Shown: in pieces, positions 55,277 through 64,000 of the stretch
Layout: every line of letters begins with the position of its first letter
Numbering within the stretch: the first letter of the stretch is position 1
Source: Caballeronia turbans
GTDB lineage: Bacteria; Pseudomonadota; Gammaproteobacteria; Burkholderiales; Burkholderiaceae
Reading direction: 5' to 3'
Length of the DNA stretch: 64,000 nt
Assembly: GCA_001544655.2 (NCBI GenBank)
Contig: FCOD02000014.1
Coordinates: 123,112 to 187,111 of the forward strand
Translations under genes and position numbers: made by a program
The notes under the pieces: generated by a model
Seen by the model: only the letters and a program-made list of their open reading frames with translations
The model's database searches: none
Told to the model about the DNA's origin: nothing

Positions 55277-56527
55277 ATGAAACATCGTGACGAAGCCGCG
55301 GCGCTCGACCGCGACGATCCGCTCGCGCCGCTGCGCGAGCAGTTCGCATTGGCCGATGGCGTGATCTACCTCGACGGCAATTCGCTCGGCGTGCCGCCCA
55401 AAGCGTCCGCCTCACGCGCCGCCGACGTGATTTCCGCCGAATGGGGCGAAGGCCTGATCCGCAGCTGGAACACGGCTGGCTGGTTCGCGTTGCCCAAGCG
55501 TCTCGGCAACAAGCTCGCACCGCTGATCGGCGCGGGCGAAGACGAAGTCGTCGTGACGGACACGATCTCCGCGAATCTCTTCAAGATTCTGTCGGCCGCG
55601 CTCAAGCTCGCAAACGAGCGCGATCCGAAGCGGCGCGTGATCGTCTCCGAACGTTCGAACTTTCCGACCGATCTGTACATCGCGCAGGGTTTGATCGAGC
55701 AGCTCGATCGCGGTTACGAACTGCGCCTCGTCGACGATGCTTCGGAACTGCCGGCCGCGATCGACGAAAACACCGCCATCGCGATGATCACGCACGTCAA
55801 CTACCGCACCGGCTACATGCATGACATGGCCGCGCTCACGCAGACCATTCATCGCGCGGGCGCGCTCGCCGTCTGGGATCTCGCGCATTCGGCGGGCGCG
55901 GTGCCGGTCGATCTGAACGGCGTCGGCGCGGACTACGCGGTGGGTTGCACGTACAAGTATCTGAACGGCGGCCCGGGCTCGCCCGCGTTCGTGTGGGTGC
56001 CGAAGCGCCATCAGAGCGCCTTCTCGCAGCCGCTCTCCGGCTGGTGGGGACACAGGAAGCCGTTCGAGATGGACCCGGTGTATCGCCCGGACGACGGCAT
56101 CGGCCGGTTTCTTTGCGGCACGCAGCCCATCGTGTCGATGTCGCTCGTCGAATGCGGGCTCGACGTGTTTCTGCAAACCGACATGCAGACGCTGCGTCGC
56201 AAGTCGCTCGCCTTGAGCGATCTGTTCATCCGGCTGGTCGAGGAACGCTGCGGCGAATTCCCGCTCTCCCTCGCGACGCCGCGCGAGCACGCGCAACGAG
56301 GCTCGCAGGCGAGTTTCGAGCACCCGAACGGCTATGAGGTGATGCAGGCGCTGATCGCGCGGGGCGTGATCGGCGATTACCGCGAGCCGCGCATTCTGCG
56401 CTTTGGCTTCACGCCGCTCTACACGCGCTTCGTCGATGTGTGGGACGCCGTCGATATCCTGCGCGACGTGCTCGCGACCGAAAGCTGGCGCGCGCCCGAA
56501 TTCGCCGAGCGCGCATCGGTGACCTGA
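55277..56527 (+). CDS. kynU: kynureninase
   Basis: 416 aa. PLP enzyme splitting kynurenine into anthranilate and alanine. PLP lysine K227 in [30 protein letters not shown] near the start, [14 protein letters not shown] and GWWGH. I chose ATG 55277 ([20 protein letters not shown]) by family. ATG 55250 (nine residues more) overlaps the kynB stop and would couple translation, so it is a real alternative. Confidence 0.92.
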   Translation: MKHRDEAAALDRDDPLAPLREQFALADGVIYLDGNSLGVPPKASASRAADVISAEWGEGLIRSWNTAGWFALPKRLGNKLAPLIGAGEDEVVVTDTISANLFKILSAALKLANERDPKRRVIVSERSNFPTDLYIAQGLIEQLDRGYELRLVDDASELPAAIDENTAIAMITHVNYRTGYMHDMAALTQTIHRAGALAVWDLAHSAGAVPVDLNGVGADYAVGCTYKYLNGGPGSPAFVWVPKRHQSAFSQPLSGWWGHRKPFEMDPVYRPDDGIGRFLCGTQPIVSMSLVECGLDVFLQTDMQTLRRKSLALSDLFIRLVEERCGEFPLSLATPREHAQRGSQASFEHPNGYEVMQALIARGVIGDYREPRILRFGFTPLYTRFVDVWDAVDILRDVLATESWRAPEFAERASVT

Positions 56528-56540
56528 AAGGAGCGTCGAC

Positions 56541-57416
56541 ATGAGCAATACGCAAGGCTGCCCGTTCGGTCACGGCGCCGTGGAAACCACGCAGAACGAA
56601 GGTTGGCACGACGCCAAGCTCGATTTCGCCGATTCGATGAGCTACGGCGACTATCTCGGCCTCGATTCGATCCTGAACGCGCAGCATCCGCTCTCGCCGG
56701 ATCACAACGAGATGCTGTTCATCGTGCAGCATCAGACGAGCGAGCTATGGATGAAGCTCGCGCTCTACGAATTGCGCGCGGCGCTCGCGGCCGTGCATCG
56801 CGATGAGCTGCCGCCCGCGTTCAAGATGCTCGCGCGCGTGTCGCGCATCTTCGAGCAACTTGTGCAGGCGTGGAACGTCCTCGCGACGATGACACCCTCC
56901 GAATACACCGCGATGCGCCCGTATCTCGGGCAATCATCGGGGTTTCAGTCGCATCAGTATCGGCAGATCGAGTTCATGCTCGGCAACAAGAACGAGCAGA
57001 TGCTGAAGCCGCACGCGCATCGGCCGGAAATTCTCGAACAGGTGCGCGGGACGCTCGAGGCGCCCTCCTTCTACGACGAAGTGATCCGCCTGCTCGCCCG
57101 ACGCGGCTTCGAGATCGATTCGAAGCGTCTCGAGCGCGATTGGACGCAGCCGACGACGCACGATCCGTCCGTCGAGGCGGCGTGGCTCGCGGTGTATCGC
57201 GATCCGTCGCATCACTGGGATCTGTACGAGATGGCGGAAGAGCTGGTCGATCTGGAAGATGCGTTCCGGCAATGGCGCTTCCGGCATGTGACGACGGTGG
57301 AGCGCATCATCGGCTTCAAGGGCGGCACAGGCGGCACCGCGGGCGCGTCGTATCTGCGCAAGATGCTCGATGTCGTGCTGTTTCCGGAGCTCTGGCACGT
57401 CCGGACGGTGCTCTGA
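56541..57416 (+). CDS. kynA: tryptophan 2,3-dioxygenase
   Basis: 291 aa. Haem enzyme opening the indole ring of tryptophan to N-formylkynurenine. [20 protein letters not shown] and [19 protein letters not shown] line the substrate pocket. The haem ligand is H249 in [26 protein letters not shown] precedes the ATG, 13 bases after kynU. Last gene of the operon. Confidence 0.96.
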   Translation: MSNTQGCPFGHGAVETTQNEGWHDAKLDFADSMSYGDYLGLDSILNAQHPLSPDHNEMLFIVQHQTSELWMKLALYELRAALAAVHRDELPPAFKMLARVSRIFEQLVQAWNVLATMTPSEYTAMRPYLGQSSGFQSHQYRQIEFMLGNKNEQMLKPHAHRPEILEQVRGTLEAPSFYDEVIRLLARRGFEIDSKRLERDWTQPTTHDPSVEAAWLAVYRDPSHHWDLYEMAEELVDLEDAFRQWRFRHVTTVERIIGFKGGTGGTAGASYLRKMLDVVLFPELWHVRTVL

Positions 57417-57420
57417 GCCG

Positions 57421-58221
57421 TTACGCGAGACGCGCGGCGAGCGCCTTCAGCCTCGGGCCGATCGTCTCGCGGAAATACGCCTCGTCCATCGACGACGCCG
57501 GCCCGCTGCTCGACAGCAGGAGCCAGCGCCCGTTGCGCAGGTCGCGAAAAGGTGCGGCGATGGCGTTGACGTCGTCGTGCCACTCGCGGAACGAATAACA
57601 GCAGCCGTCGCGCGCGAAATCGTCGATCGAGCGTCGGGCGGCATTGACGATTGCCGTGTCTTCGTTTTTCGCGAGTTCGTCGAACAGCGCCTCGCGCGCC
57701 GCCGGTTCCTGGACCGCGAGATACGCGCGGCCCATCGAGCTCGTGAGCATCGAGAGGCGCGAGCCGGGCGCAAGGCCGAGCGTCAACGCCGTCTCGCTGC
57801 GAATGGTTTCCAGATAGATCATGTCCAGGCCGTCGCGGCAACCGAGCGATACCGCCGCGCCGATCTCCCGCGCAAGCGCGCGCATGTGCGGGCGGGCGAG
57901 TTCCAGCGTGTCCGCGCCCGCGAGCAGCGTGAAGCCGAGCGACAGCACGCCCGTGTCGAGCGCGTATTTGCCCGCAGGTTCGTCGAAGCGCAGATAGCCG
58001 AGCGCCGTCAGCGTGTAGGCAAGACGATTGACGGTCGCCTTCGGCAGACCGGTGCGTTCGACGAAATCGCGATTGCCGAGCAGCGTCTCCCCGGGCCGGA
58101 ACGCGCGCAGCAAATCGAGCCCGCGTGCGAGCGCGACGACGAACTTGCGCTCGTCGATGTCCTCGGACGATAGATGACGCGAAGAAATCGGCGCTGAATT
58201 CCGGTTGGATTCGGCTGGCAT
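57421..58221 (-). CDS. IclR-family transcriptional regulator
   Basis: 266 aa from ATG 58221. Winged helix at residues 28-90 (LARGLDLLRAFRPGETLLGN, FVERTGLPKATVNRLAYTLT) and an effector domain (105-260) with DMIYLETIRSETALTLGLAP and YLAVQEP. It is divergent from glutaryl-CoA dehydrogenase, the usual position for its specific regulator. It converges on kynA with a four-base gap. Confidence 0.87.
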   Translation of the reverse strand: MPAESNRNSAPISSRHLSSEDIDERKFVVALARGLDLLRAFRPGETLLGNRDFVERTGLPKATVNRLAYTLTALGYLRFDEPAGKYALDTGVLSLGFTLLAGADTLELARPHMRALAREIGAAVSLGCRDGLDMIYLETIRSETALTLGLAPGSRLSMLTSSMGRAYLAVQEPAAREALFDELAKNEDTAIVNAARRSIDDFARDGCCYSFREWHDDVNAIAAPFRDLRNGRWLLLSSSGPASSMDEAYFRETIGPRLKALAARLA

Positions 58222-58247
58222 CGGGTGATAAACTCGAAACTGGATTT

Positions 58248-58264
58248 GCAAAACATTGTTTCGC
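58248..58264 (+). promoter_or_regulatory. candidate IclR-type operator between the regulator and gcdH
   Basis: A 17-base near-palindrome GCAAAAC-ATT-GTTTCGC with one mismatch, 27 bases upstream of the regulator start and about 93 bases before gcdH. Size and symmetry fit IclR-family sites. Confidence 0.45.
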
Positions 58265-58356
58265 CTAGCGGAACTCATGTCAAGCGTCTCGCGCCAGCCG
58301 AGTGTGGAAATGTGCACGCGCTTCCGGCGCTTTTCGATGAAATCAGGAGATAGCAG

Positions 58357-59547
58357 ATGGCCGACGCCGCCCGATTCAACTGGGAAGATCCGCTCTTGCT
58401 GGATCAGCAACTGACCGAAGACGAACGCATGGTGCGCGACGCCGCGCGCGCTTACGCACAGGACAAGCTGCAGCCGCGCGTGATGCAGGCGTTTCGCGAG
58501 GAAAAGACCGATCCGGCGATCTTCCGCGAAATGGGCGAACTGGGTCTGCTTGGGCCGACGATCCCCGAGCAATACGGCGGTCCGGGGCTCAACTACGTCT
58601 GCTACGGCCTGATCGCGCGCGAAGTCGAGCGCGTGGATTCGGGCTATCGCTCGATGATGTCGGTGCAATCGTCGCTCGTGATGGTGCCGATCAACACCTT
58701 CGGCAGCGAGGCGCAGAAGGAAAAGTATCTGCCGAAGCTCGCGCGGGGCGAGTGGATCGGCTGTTTCGGTCTCACGGAGCCGAACGCGGGCTCCGATCCG
58801 GCGAGCATGACGACGCGCGCAAAGAAGGTGCAAAACGGCTTCTCGCTCTCCGGCACGAAGATGTGGATCTCGAACTCGCCGATCGCAGATGTGTTCGTCG
58901 TCTGGGCGAAGCTGGAGGAAGACGGCCGCGACGAGATTCGCGGTTTTATCCTGGAGAAAGGCTGGAAGGGTCTGTCGGCGCCGGCGATTCACGGCAAGGT
59001 TGGCTTGCGCGCGTCGATCACCGGCGAAATCGTGATGGACGAAGTCTTCGTTCCAGAAGAGAACATGCTTCCGGACGTGCGCGGCCTCAAAGGTCCGTTC
59101 ACCTGCCTGAACTCCGCGCGCTACGGCATCTCCTGGGGGGCGCTCGGCGCGGCCGAAGCATGCTGGCACACGGCGCGGCAATACACGCTGGATCGCAAGC
59201 AGTTCGGCCGCCCGCTCGCGGCCAATCAGCTGATCCAGAAGAAGCTCGCCGACATGCAGACCGAAATCACCCTCGGCCTTCAAGGCGTGCTGCGTCTTGG
59301 CCGCATGAAGGATGAAGGCACGGCGGCTGTCGAAATCACGTCGATCATGAAGCGCAATTCGTGCGGCAAGGCGCTCGATATTGCCCGGCTCGCACGCGAC
59401 ATGCTCGGCGGCAACGGCATCTCCGATGAATTCGGCGTCGCGCGTCACCTCGTAAATCTCGAAGTGGTGAATACCTACGAAGGCACGCACGACATTCACG
59501 CGCTGATTCTGGGCCGCGCGCAGACGGGCATCCAGGCGTTCTTCTGA
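58357..59547 (+). CDS. gcdH: glutaryl-CoA dehydrogenase
   Basis: 396 aa. FAD enzyme converting glutaryl-CoA to crotonyl-CoA in lysine and aromatic breakdown. [20 protein letters not shown] at the start, [16 protein letters not shown] and [17 protein letters not shown] bind FAD and substrate. The catalytic base is E375 in [25 protein letters not shown] precedes the ATG. Its partner genes for glutarate are not in the window. Confidence 0.94.
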   Translation: MADAARFNWEDPLLLDQQLTEDERMVRDAARAYAQDKLQPRVMQAFREEKTDPAIFREMGELGLLGPTIPEQYGGPGLNYVCYGLIAREVERVDSGYRSMMSVQSSLVMVPINTFGSEAQKEKYLPKLARGEWIGCFGLTEPNAGSDPASMTTRAKKVQNGFSLSGTKMWISNSPIADVFVVWAKLEEDGRDEIRGFILEKGWKGLSAPAIHGKVGLRASITGEIVMDEVFVPEENMLPDVRGLKGPFTCLNSARYGISWGALGAAEACWHTARQYTLDRKQFGRPLAANQLIQKKLADMQTEITLGLQGVLRLGRMKDEGTAAVEITSIMKRNSCGKALDIARLARDMLGGNGISDEFGVARHLVNLEVVNTYEGTHDIHALILGRAQTGIQAFF

Positions 59548-59569
59548 AGGAGCTTAGTTCACGGTTGAG

Positions 59570-59598
59570 AAGGGCCGGCGCGCCGTGCGTCGGCCCTT
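59570..59598 (+). terminator. terminator of gcdH
   Basis: Stem AAGGGCCG (59570-59577) / CGGCCCTT (59591-59598), inner GC pairs possible, followed by TGTCTTT. It starts 23 bases after the stop. Confidence 0.7.
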
Positions 59599-59804
59599 TG
59601 TCTTTCTGCCGTTTGTAACTTTCGATAGGCGGCTGAAACTTTTACGGGTCAGATCGTATCCATCCCAATTGATGTCGATGTATTGACGAAGCACGAGCGG
59701 CTGGAACGGAACCTGCGTGAGTTTCGCCCGGAAGGCGTCACGCCTCCTCGTCAGCGGTCCCATCTTTGGTTACGATTCCGTAGCCTTACCGATTGGAGCC
59801 TTTC

Positions 59805-60107
59805 ATGTCAGAAATCAATAAGGAGCGATTCATGTCGGATATCAAAACCGTACTCGCTGACGCCGAAGATCTCTTGAAACAAGCGGCGACCGCCACTGGT
59901 GAACGCGCTTCCGAATTGCGCGAGACAGCCCTTACGCGCCTGAAGCAAGCGAAGGAAAAAGCCGCCGACGCGCAGGTCGTCGTAATCGAGCGAGGCAAGA
60001 AAGCTGCACGCGCGACCGACGATTACGTCCACGAGCATCCGTGGGCGTCCATCGGCATTGCGGCGGGGCTCGGCATGGTGATCGGGCTTCTGATCAACCG
60101 CAAGTAG
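59805..60107 (+). CDS. DUF883 (ElaB/YqjD-type) membrane-anchored protein
   Basis: 100 aa. Charged helical region (DIKTVLADAEDLLKQAATAT, ETALTRLKQAKEKAADAQVV) and a C-terminal anchor HPWASIGIAAGLGMVIGLLI ending NRK. E. coli YqjD binds ribosomes at the membrane in stationary phase. Two possible starts, ATG 59805 and ATG 59832, each have a GGAG-type site; I chose the first. Confidence 0.87.
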   Translation: MSEINKERFMSDIKTVLADAEDLLKQAATATGERASELRETALTRLKQAKEKAADAQVVVIERGKKAARATDDYVHEHPWASIGIAAGLGMVIGLLINRK

Positions 60108-60286
60108 CCGCTGACTCGCCCCAATGGCCCGCGGATTGCTAGTCTGCTCTTTGTCGCGGTCCCGGCTGGACTGAACCGCGAGCGCCTTGCTCGGGCGCGC
60201 GGCTCGACACTCGCACCGGCCGGCCGCTTCACGCGCCGACCGGAACCACAAAAAAGCGGCACTAACGCGCTTCTCGCATTCAAGCC

Positions 60287-60667
60287 ATGACGACCGAACG
60301 GCCAACGCAGCAATCGTCCCCTGGACCGCTGCGACGAATTCTGAGCTCCGCCTTCGCCATCTTCGAGACGCGTCTTGAACTCATCGGCATCGAGCTTCAG
60401 GAGGAAAAGGAGCGGCTCATCGGCGTGCTTTTCCTCGGGCTCGCCGCCATGATGCTCGCGATGATGGCGCTCATCTCGCTCACGGTGCTGATCGCCATCT
60501 TCTTTTGGGACACGTATCGGTGGCAGGCGCTCGGCGGCATCACGCTCCTGTACGCGTTGATCGCGATTGCATGCGGTCTGCGCGCGCGCAGCAGCTTGCT
60601 CGATGCCCCGAACATGTTCGACGACACGCTCGCCGAATTCCGCAAGGACCGCGACACCTTCCGCTGA
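60287..60667 (+). CDS. YqjE-like phage-holin-family membrane protein
   Basis: 126 aa. LSSAFAIFETRLELIGIELQ and EEKERLIG precede two hydrophobic segments (VLFLGLAAMMLAMMALISLT and GITLLYALIAIACGLRA). This is the YqjE (holin superfamily III) pattern, conserved next to DUF883 genes. Probably not a lysis holin. Function unknown. Confidence 0.82.
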   Translation: MTTERPTQQSSPGPLRRILSSAFAIFETRLELIGIELQEEKERLIGVLFLGLAAMMLAMMALISLTVLIAIFFWDTYRWQALGGITLLYALIAIACGLRARSSLLDAPNMFDDTLAEFRKDRDTFR

Positions 60668-60688
60668 TCTCCGCGCCCAATCCAAGCC

Positions 60689-61186
60689 ATGAGCCAACAC
60701 GACGATACCTTCAGGTCGCCCAAACGCGACAAAGCGAAAAAACTGCGCACGCCGCACATGCGCGCGCTGCGCAAGGAACTGCTGATCGCTCGCGCGGATG
60801 TCGAGCGCATGGAGTTGCGGCAAGCAACACATGATTTGCGTTCGTCCGTCACGCATTTCAGTTTTCTGCGCTTCCTGATGCCAGGCGGCGGCGCGCCACG
60901 ATGGGGCAAGCGCCGCGCGTCTGCGGGCGGTATCGGCGGGTTGCTCGGTTCGCTGCTCGGCTCGGGCAATATCGGCGTGCTGCTCAAGCAGTATCCGATC
61001 GTCGGTTCCCTTGCGTCGCTCATTCTCACCAAGCCGGTGAGAACGAAGTTGCTGCGCAGCGCCAAGCCCGTGCTCAAATGGGGCGGTCTCGCGCTCGCCG
61101 GATGGGAAGGCTGGCGCATCTATCAGCAAATGAAGACCGCCGCGCCCGAGACCTCCACCAACGCCGTCGATCCGACAGTGTTCTGA
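60689..61186 (+). CDS. DUF3318-like protein (YqjK position)
   Basis: 165 aa. Basic N-terminus (SPKRDKAKKLRTPHMRALRK) then ELLIARADVERMELRQATHD, a glycine-rich hydrophobic stretch (GGIGGLLGSLLGSGNIGVLL) and a second hydrophobic region (LKWGGLALAGWEGWRIYQQM). It follows YqjE by 21 bases and corresponds in place to YqjK. Probably membrane associated; role unknown. Confidence 0.7.
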   Translation: MSQHDDTFRSPKRDKAKKLRTPHMRALRKELLIARADVERMELRQATHDLRSSVTHFSFLRFLMPGGGAPRWGKRRASAGGIGGLLGSLLGSGNIGVLLKQYPIVGSLASLILTKPVRTKLLRSAKPVLKWGGLALAGWEGWRIYQQMKTAAPETSTNAVDPTVF

Positions 61187-61195
61187 TTTCCCACT

Positions 61196-61660
61196 TCAAC
61201 CTCTCGCCGCCCAGCAGGACGCGGACTGTACCGCATCGAGCGGCGTGGTCGAGCCGGGCGGGTGATTCCAGCGCAGTCCGGTCGCGTCGATGACGAAGGC
61301 GCCGCATGCATCGTCCTGCATGGCGCCGGGCGCAACAGGCGCGGCTTCGATGGCGTAACCGCCGTTAGTCGGCGATTCCGGCAGCACGGCGACGCTGTAT
61401 ACCGCCGTCCCGCCCGGAGGCGCTCTGTTGAAACCTGCGCCGAGCGTGATCGCCTCACCGCTTTCCGACGTTTGCGCAAGCCGCGTCGTTTCGACGAACT
61501 GGACTGCACGCACCAACGCCGACGCCGCATCGAGTCGATGCGCCTTCACCACGTGCGTTCGATACGCCGGAATGGCGAATGTCGCGATGATCGCGGCGAC
61601 GCCCAGCGCGATCATCAATTCCAGAAGGCTGAAGCCCTTCTCGCTCATGCTTCCTTTCAT
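61196..61660 (-). CDS. pilE: type IV minor pilin, PilE-like
   Basis: 154 aa. Prepilin leader ending KG-FSLLELMIALGVAAIIAT: cleavage after glycine, phenylalanine +1 and glutamate +5, followed by the long hydrophobic helix. It has two cysteines near the C-terminus (DDACGAF, SASCWAARG) for the pilin disulfide loop. AGGAG precedes ATG 61660. Last gene of the minor pilin operon; a role as priming or tip pilin is inferred. Confidence 0.85.
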   Translation of the reverse strand: MKGSMSEKGFSLLELMIALGVAAIIATFAIPAYRTHVVKAHRLDAASALVRAVQFVETTRLAQTSESGEAITLGAGFNRAPPGGTAVYSVAVLPESPTNGGYAIEAAPVAPGAMQDDACGAFVIDATGLRWNHPPGSTTPLDAVQSASCWAARG

Positions 61661-61669
61661 GACGGCTCC

Positions 61670-62155
61670 TCAAAACGGCCTGGCGACGACGCGCCGCCAG
61701 TGCTGCGTGCTCGCGCCCTCGGCGATATCGATACGAAGCTGAAGCCACGCCTCGGAATCGGGGCTCGCGCCGAAACCGCGCGTAGTGACGAGATACGCCC
61801 CGCTCGCCCACGATTCGATCAGACATTGCGGCGCGCGGCGCGCGTACGGCCACACCGCGAACGGCGTGATCGCGGCGGCAGTCGGTCCCTCGAACGATGT
61901 CTTCGTACGCCATCGGGACGGTTCGTCCTTGAGCGACTGGCTCGCCGATGGCAGCGCGAGGGACAGCATCCGGCTGCATCGGATCAGCGCGCTTTCCGCT
62001 GCATGGAACGCCTGCGCGCGCTCGCGCGTCGCAACGGTCGCGCGGCCCGCCACGAGCGATGTCTGCAACCATGCGCTCGCCGTCACGAGCATCATTGCCG
62101 AGAGAATCAGGACGATCGGTAACGTAGCGCCGCGTGTTCGGGAACGTCGCTTCAT
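61670..62155 (-). CDS. pilX: type IV pilus assembly protein PilX
   Basis: 161 aa. RGATLPIVLILSAMMLVTAS is a class III-like N-terminus without the usual glutamate +5, as in PilX/PilX-N proteins. AESALIRCSRML follows the helix (the AAE motif). It overlaps the pilW stop (ATGA). It ends nine bases before pilE, leaving no space for pilY1. Confidence 0.78.
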   Translation of the reverse strand: MKRRSRTRGATLPIVLILSAMMLVTASAWLQTSLVAGRATVATRERAQAFHAAESALIRCSRMLSLALPSASQSLKDEPSRWRTKTSFEGPTAAAITPFAVWPYARRAPQCLIESWASGAYLVTTRGFGASPDSEAWLQLRIDIAEGASTQHWRRVVARPF

Positions 62156-62940
62156 TGCGGGCCTCCGGATGTCATCGCCGGCGAATTGCGTATCGCGATG
62201 CGCCGCCAGAAGACCTGACGAGCGCGGCCATCGTCGGCATAAGCAGGCGAGCCGTTGCAATCGACGTAGTTCGTTCGCCGCTTCGCGTTGGAGTTGAAGC
62301 CGCGTACCAAGACGCAAATGTCGGCGCCGTAGACATCGCGCCAGCGTTCGCGCGCGATGGCCGAAGCGTCCAATGCCGATGGCGAGTCCGCCCGCCAATA
62401 CACGACACGCATCCGTTCGATGCCTTCGACGATCGGCTGGGGCTGCCGGCCGCCGCACTCGCAGTAAAGCTCGGGCTCGCCGCTCGAAGTGCTGGCCTTC
62501 ACGTAAAAGCGATTCGTGACGATGGCGTCGGCGATGGTCTGGCCGATGCAGTCCGTTGGCACGCCACCGCTCGACGGCCATGTGGATACGGCATCGGCGG
62601 CGTAGCGAATCTGGATGCCGTCCGAATGACTGGCCAACGACTCGCACAATGCTCCCGACTCCGCGCCGACCACGCGGCCTTGCGCGCAACCGAATATCGG
62701 TGCTTCGACAGTCGCGTCCGGGCCAGACGCGAAACCGGCCATTTGGAGCTGCTGTCCCAGCATGTCCAGCGCGGTCGGTCCGGCGCCCTGGATGCGTGCG
62801 GCGTCGGTGGCACGATCGAACGCGGCGCGCTGCCCGCGATAGAGCGACAGCGACGCGGTCACGATCAACATGCCTAGCGCGAGCGCGATCGTCATTTCGA
62901 GAAGCGTATGACCGCTCGACGGGAAGGCGCGTGAGGTCAT
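62152..62940 (-). CDS. pilW: type IV pilus assembly protein PilW
   Basis: 262 aa. Leader SSG-HTLLEMTIALALGMLIVT with glutamate +5, then SLYRGQRAAFDRATDAARIQ and LDMLGQQLQMAGFA, typical of PilW. Several cysteines occur in the globular part. ATGA overlaps couple it to pilV before and pilX after. Confidence 0.85.
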   Translation of the reverse strand: MTSRAFPSSGHTLLEMTIALALGMLIVTASLSLYRGQRAAFDRATDAARIQGAGPTALDMLGQQLQMAGFASGPDATVEAPIFGCAQGRVVGAESGALCESLASHSDGIQIRYAADAVSTWPSSGGVPTDCIGQTIADAIVTNRFYVKASTSSGEPELYCECGGRQPQPIVEGIERMRVVYWRADSPSALDASAIARERWRDVYGADICVLVRGFNSNAKRRTNYVDCNGSPAYADDGRARQVFWRRIAIRNSPAMTSGGPQ

Positions 62941-63320
62941 CGCGCGAACGCCATTGCAATGCACGATGTGAACGGCTTTGCCTGCGGCTCGGGACACGGG
63001 TCGGACCGATCTTCCGCGCGCCAGCTCACCGTCGCGATGCGCACGCCGTCGGCCCGATCGGACACCGCGACATCGCCCGCGGGCAGCATCGACGACGCCC
63101 TCGCCTGCCATTGCGACACGATTGGCGCTCGGTCGGCATCGCTGCGAATGCCTTCCGCGACCGAATCGGCGATCAGCGCCGCGCGTTCCCGCAGCAACGC
63201 CGCCCGCTCACCGCGCGCGAGCGCGCTTTGCACCGCGACGAGCCCAAGCGCGCTCACCGCCGTGAGCGTCAACGCGATCATCACTTCGATCAGCGAATCG
63301 CCTCGTTGCGCGCCCTTCAT
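62937..63320 (-). CDS. pilV: type IV pilus modification/minor pilin PilV
   Basis: 127 aa. Leader QRG-DSLIEVMIALTLTAVSAL, then GLVAVQSALARGERAALLRE and RAALIADSVAEGIRSDAD, the PilV pattern. It is shorter than many PilV proteins (about 150-185 aa). It overlaps fimT upstream and pilW downstream. Confidence 0.83.
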   Translation of the reverse strand: MKGAQRGDSLIEVMIALTLTAVSALGLVAVQSALARGERAALLRERAALIADSVAEGIRSDADRAPIVSQWQARASSMLPAGDVAVSDRADGVRIATVSWRAEDRSDPCPEPQAKPFTSCIAMAFAR

Positions 63321-63859
63321 GCCGACGCTCCGCAACCGCCCTGCGTGATGCGCGCCCGGCCGCCCGCCGCGAGCCGTACGCATCGACGCGACGCGGGATT
63401 CGCGGCGGCATCGGCGCCGCGCGGACCGAGTTCGAAGCTGCGAAATCCGCCGATCACTTGTCCGGAGGGCGGTGTGAAAGACAGTTCGGTCGATGTCCCG
63501 GCGATAGCGACCGACGTCATCGCGGGCTGCATGCGCAGAAGCGTCGAAACGCCGTCGCGATCGACGAACACACCCCATCCGCACGACCAGTCAGTAACGC
63601 CGGCATCGCAGCTTCGCCCCGCCGCCAGGCAATGACGCGACGGGTCGATGCGGCACAGCGTGACGCGTGCGCCGCGTTTTATGGATTCGGCACGGGCAAG
63701 CGAAATCGCGGAAAAGAGCGAGCGCGCCCGCGCATCGACCTGATCGCGCACCTGCCACGCGACGAACGACGGCGCGGCGAACGTCGCGAGGATCGCCATC
63801 ACGGCGAGCACCACGCACAGTTCGACGAGCGTGAAACCTTGATTTGAAGCGCTGATCAT
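63317..63859 (-). CDS. fimT: minor pilin FimT/GspH family
   Basis: 180 aa from ATG 63859, with AAGGA seven bases upstream. Leader NQG-FTLVELCVVLAVMAILAT, then APSFVAWQVRDQVDARARSL and LARAESIKRGARVTLC, the GspH/FimT signature. FimT-type pilins can bind DNA in natural transformation in some species. First gene of fimT-pilV-pilW-pilX-pilE; the promoter should lie in 63860-64000. Confidence 0.87.
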   Translation of the reverse strand: MISASNQGFTLVELCVVLAVMAILATFAAPSFVAWQVRDQVDARARSLFSAISLARAESIKRGARVTLCRIDPSRHCLAAGRSCDAGVTDWSCGWGVFVDRDGVSTLLRMQPAMTSVAIAGTSTELSFTPPSGQVIGGFRSFELGPRGADAAANPASRRCVRLAAGGRARITQGGCGASA

Positions 63860-64000
63860 CTGCAATCCTTAATCGATAGATTCGAGCCGAAAGACGCAAT
63901 CTAGCGAGAAGGAATGCACGCCGCCATTAGTCAGTATGACTCCGCGAGGCAGGGGCTGGCCTGGCGCGCGGAATCAGACGCGGGTTAGCATCGCTGCCAG

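Noticed and set aside
60287-60667. Holin-family protein as a prophage remnant
   Set aside because: It is the YqjE type that sits with DUF883 genes in many proteobacteria; no phage genes surround it.

Overview
The window reads as a stretch of the main chromosome of a Burkholderiaceae bacterium, most like Caballeronia/Paraburkholderia. Base composition is GC-rich, coding density is high, and third positions are strongly G/C. The housekeeping order (sodB, xseA, lpxK-trm112-kdsB-adk, murJ, rpsT, DUF3579-argF, murB, yajQ, plsY, ybaK, xerD-ogt-queG, tsaE-amiC, tcdA, pdxH, cfa, msrA, kynBUA) is typical of that family. I found no rRNA, tRNA, CRISPR array, insertion sequence, prophage or integrase other than the housekeeping recombinase xerD.

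Layout. 1-5.4 kb: an ECF sigma factor with its DUF1109/NrsF-type membrane anti-sigma, divergent from a cytochrome b561-type gene cut by the window edge. Both sides carry the same TGTAAC-N16-CGAA promoter pattern. Next comes a large SAM-adenylate cyclase-ATPase-TPR signalling protein with a small membrane partner. 5.6-15 kb: secreted or envelope proteins (DUF4148, DUF2242-like lipoprotein, BON), a 3-hydroxybutyrate-oligomer hydrolase, a TAXI-type binding protein, a DsbA-fold isomerase, LysR and AraC regulators, and a frameshifted DUF4236 gene. 15.2-25.3 kb: xanthine dehydrogenase xdhABC (xdhC lacks its N-terminal domain), two MFS transporters, a GntR regulator and a degenerate EAL protein. 25.4-46 kb: the housekeeping block above, including a short relic of argG after argF and no exbB/exbD ahead of lpxK. 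46-54 kb: pirin, CnoX-like thioredoxin, tcdA, pdxH, cfa, DUF72, msrA and a flavin reductase. 54-59.5 kb: kynurenine pathway of tryptophan breakdown (kynR/kynBUA), then an IclR regulator divergent from glutaryl-CoA dehydrogenase. 59.8-63.9 kb: the DUF883-YqjE-DUF3318 membrane set and a minor type IV pilin operon (fimT-pilV-pilW-pilX-pilE).

How the genes work together. kynA (tryptophan to N-formylkynurenine), kynB (to kynurenine) and kynU (to anthranilate plus alanine) form one operon under the divergent Lrp-type kynR. xdhA and xdhB form the two-subunit molybdoenzyme for purine catabolism. lpxK and kdsB feed lipid A/Kdo synthesis, and murJ, murB and amiC serve the cell wall. The minor pilins would prime type IV pilus assembly.

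I see no clearly new multi-gene system. The points most worth following are the matched divergent ECF promoters, the signs of local gene loss (argG relic, XdhC domain loss, missing exbBD, DUF4236 frameshift), and the EAL protein that has lost most catalytic residues. Family calls rest on recognising motifs by eye; no database search was possible.
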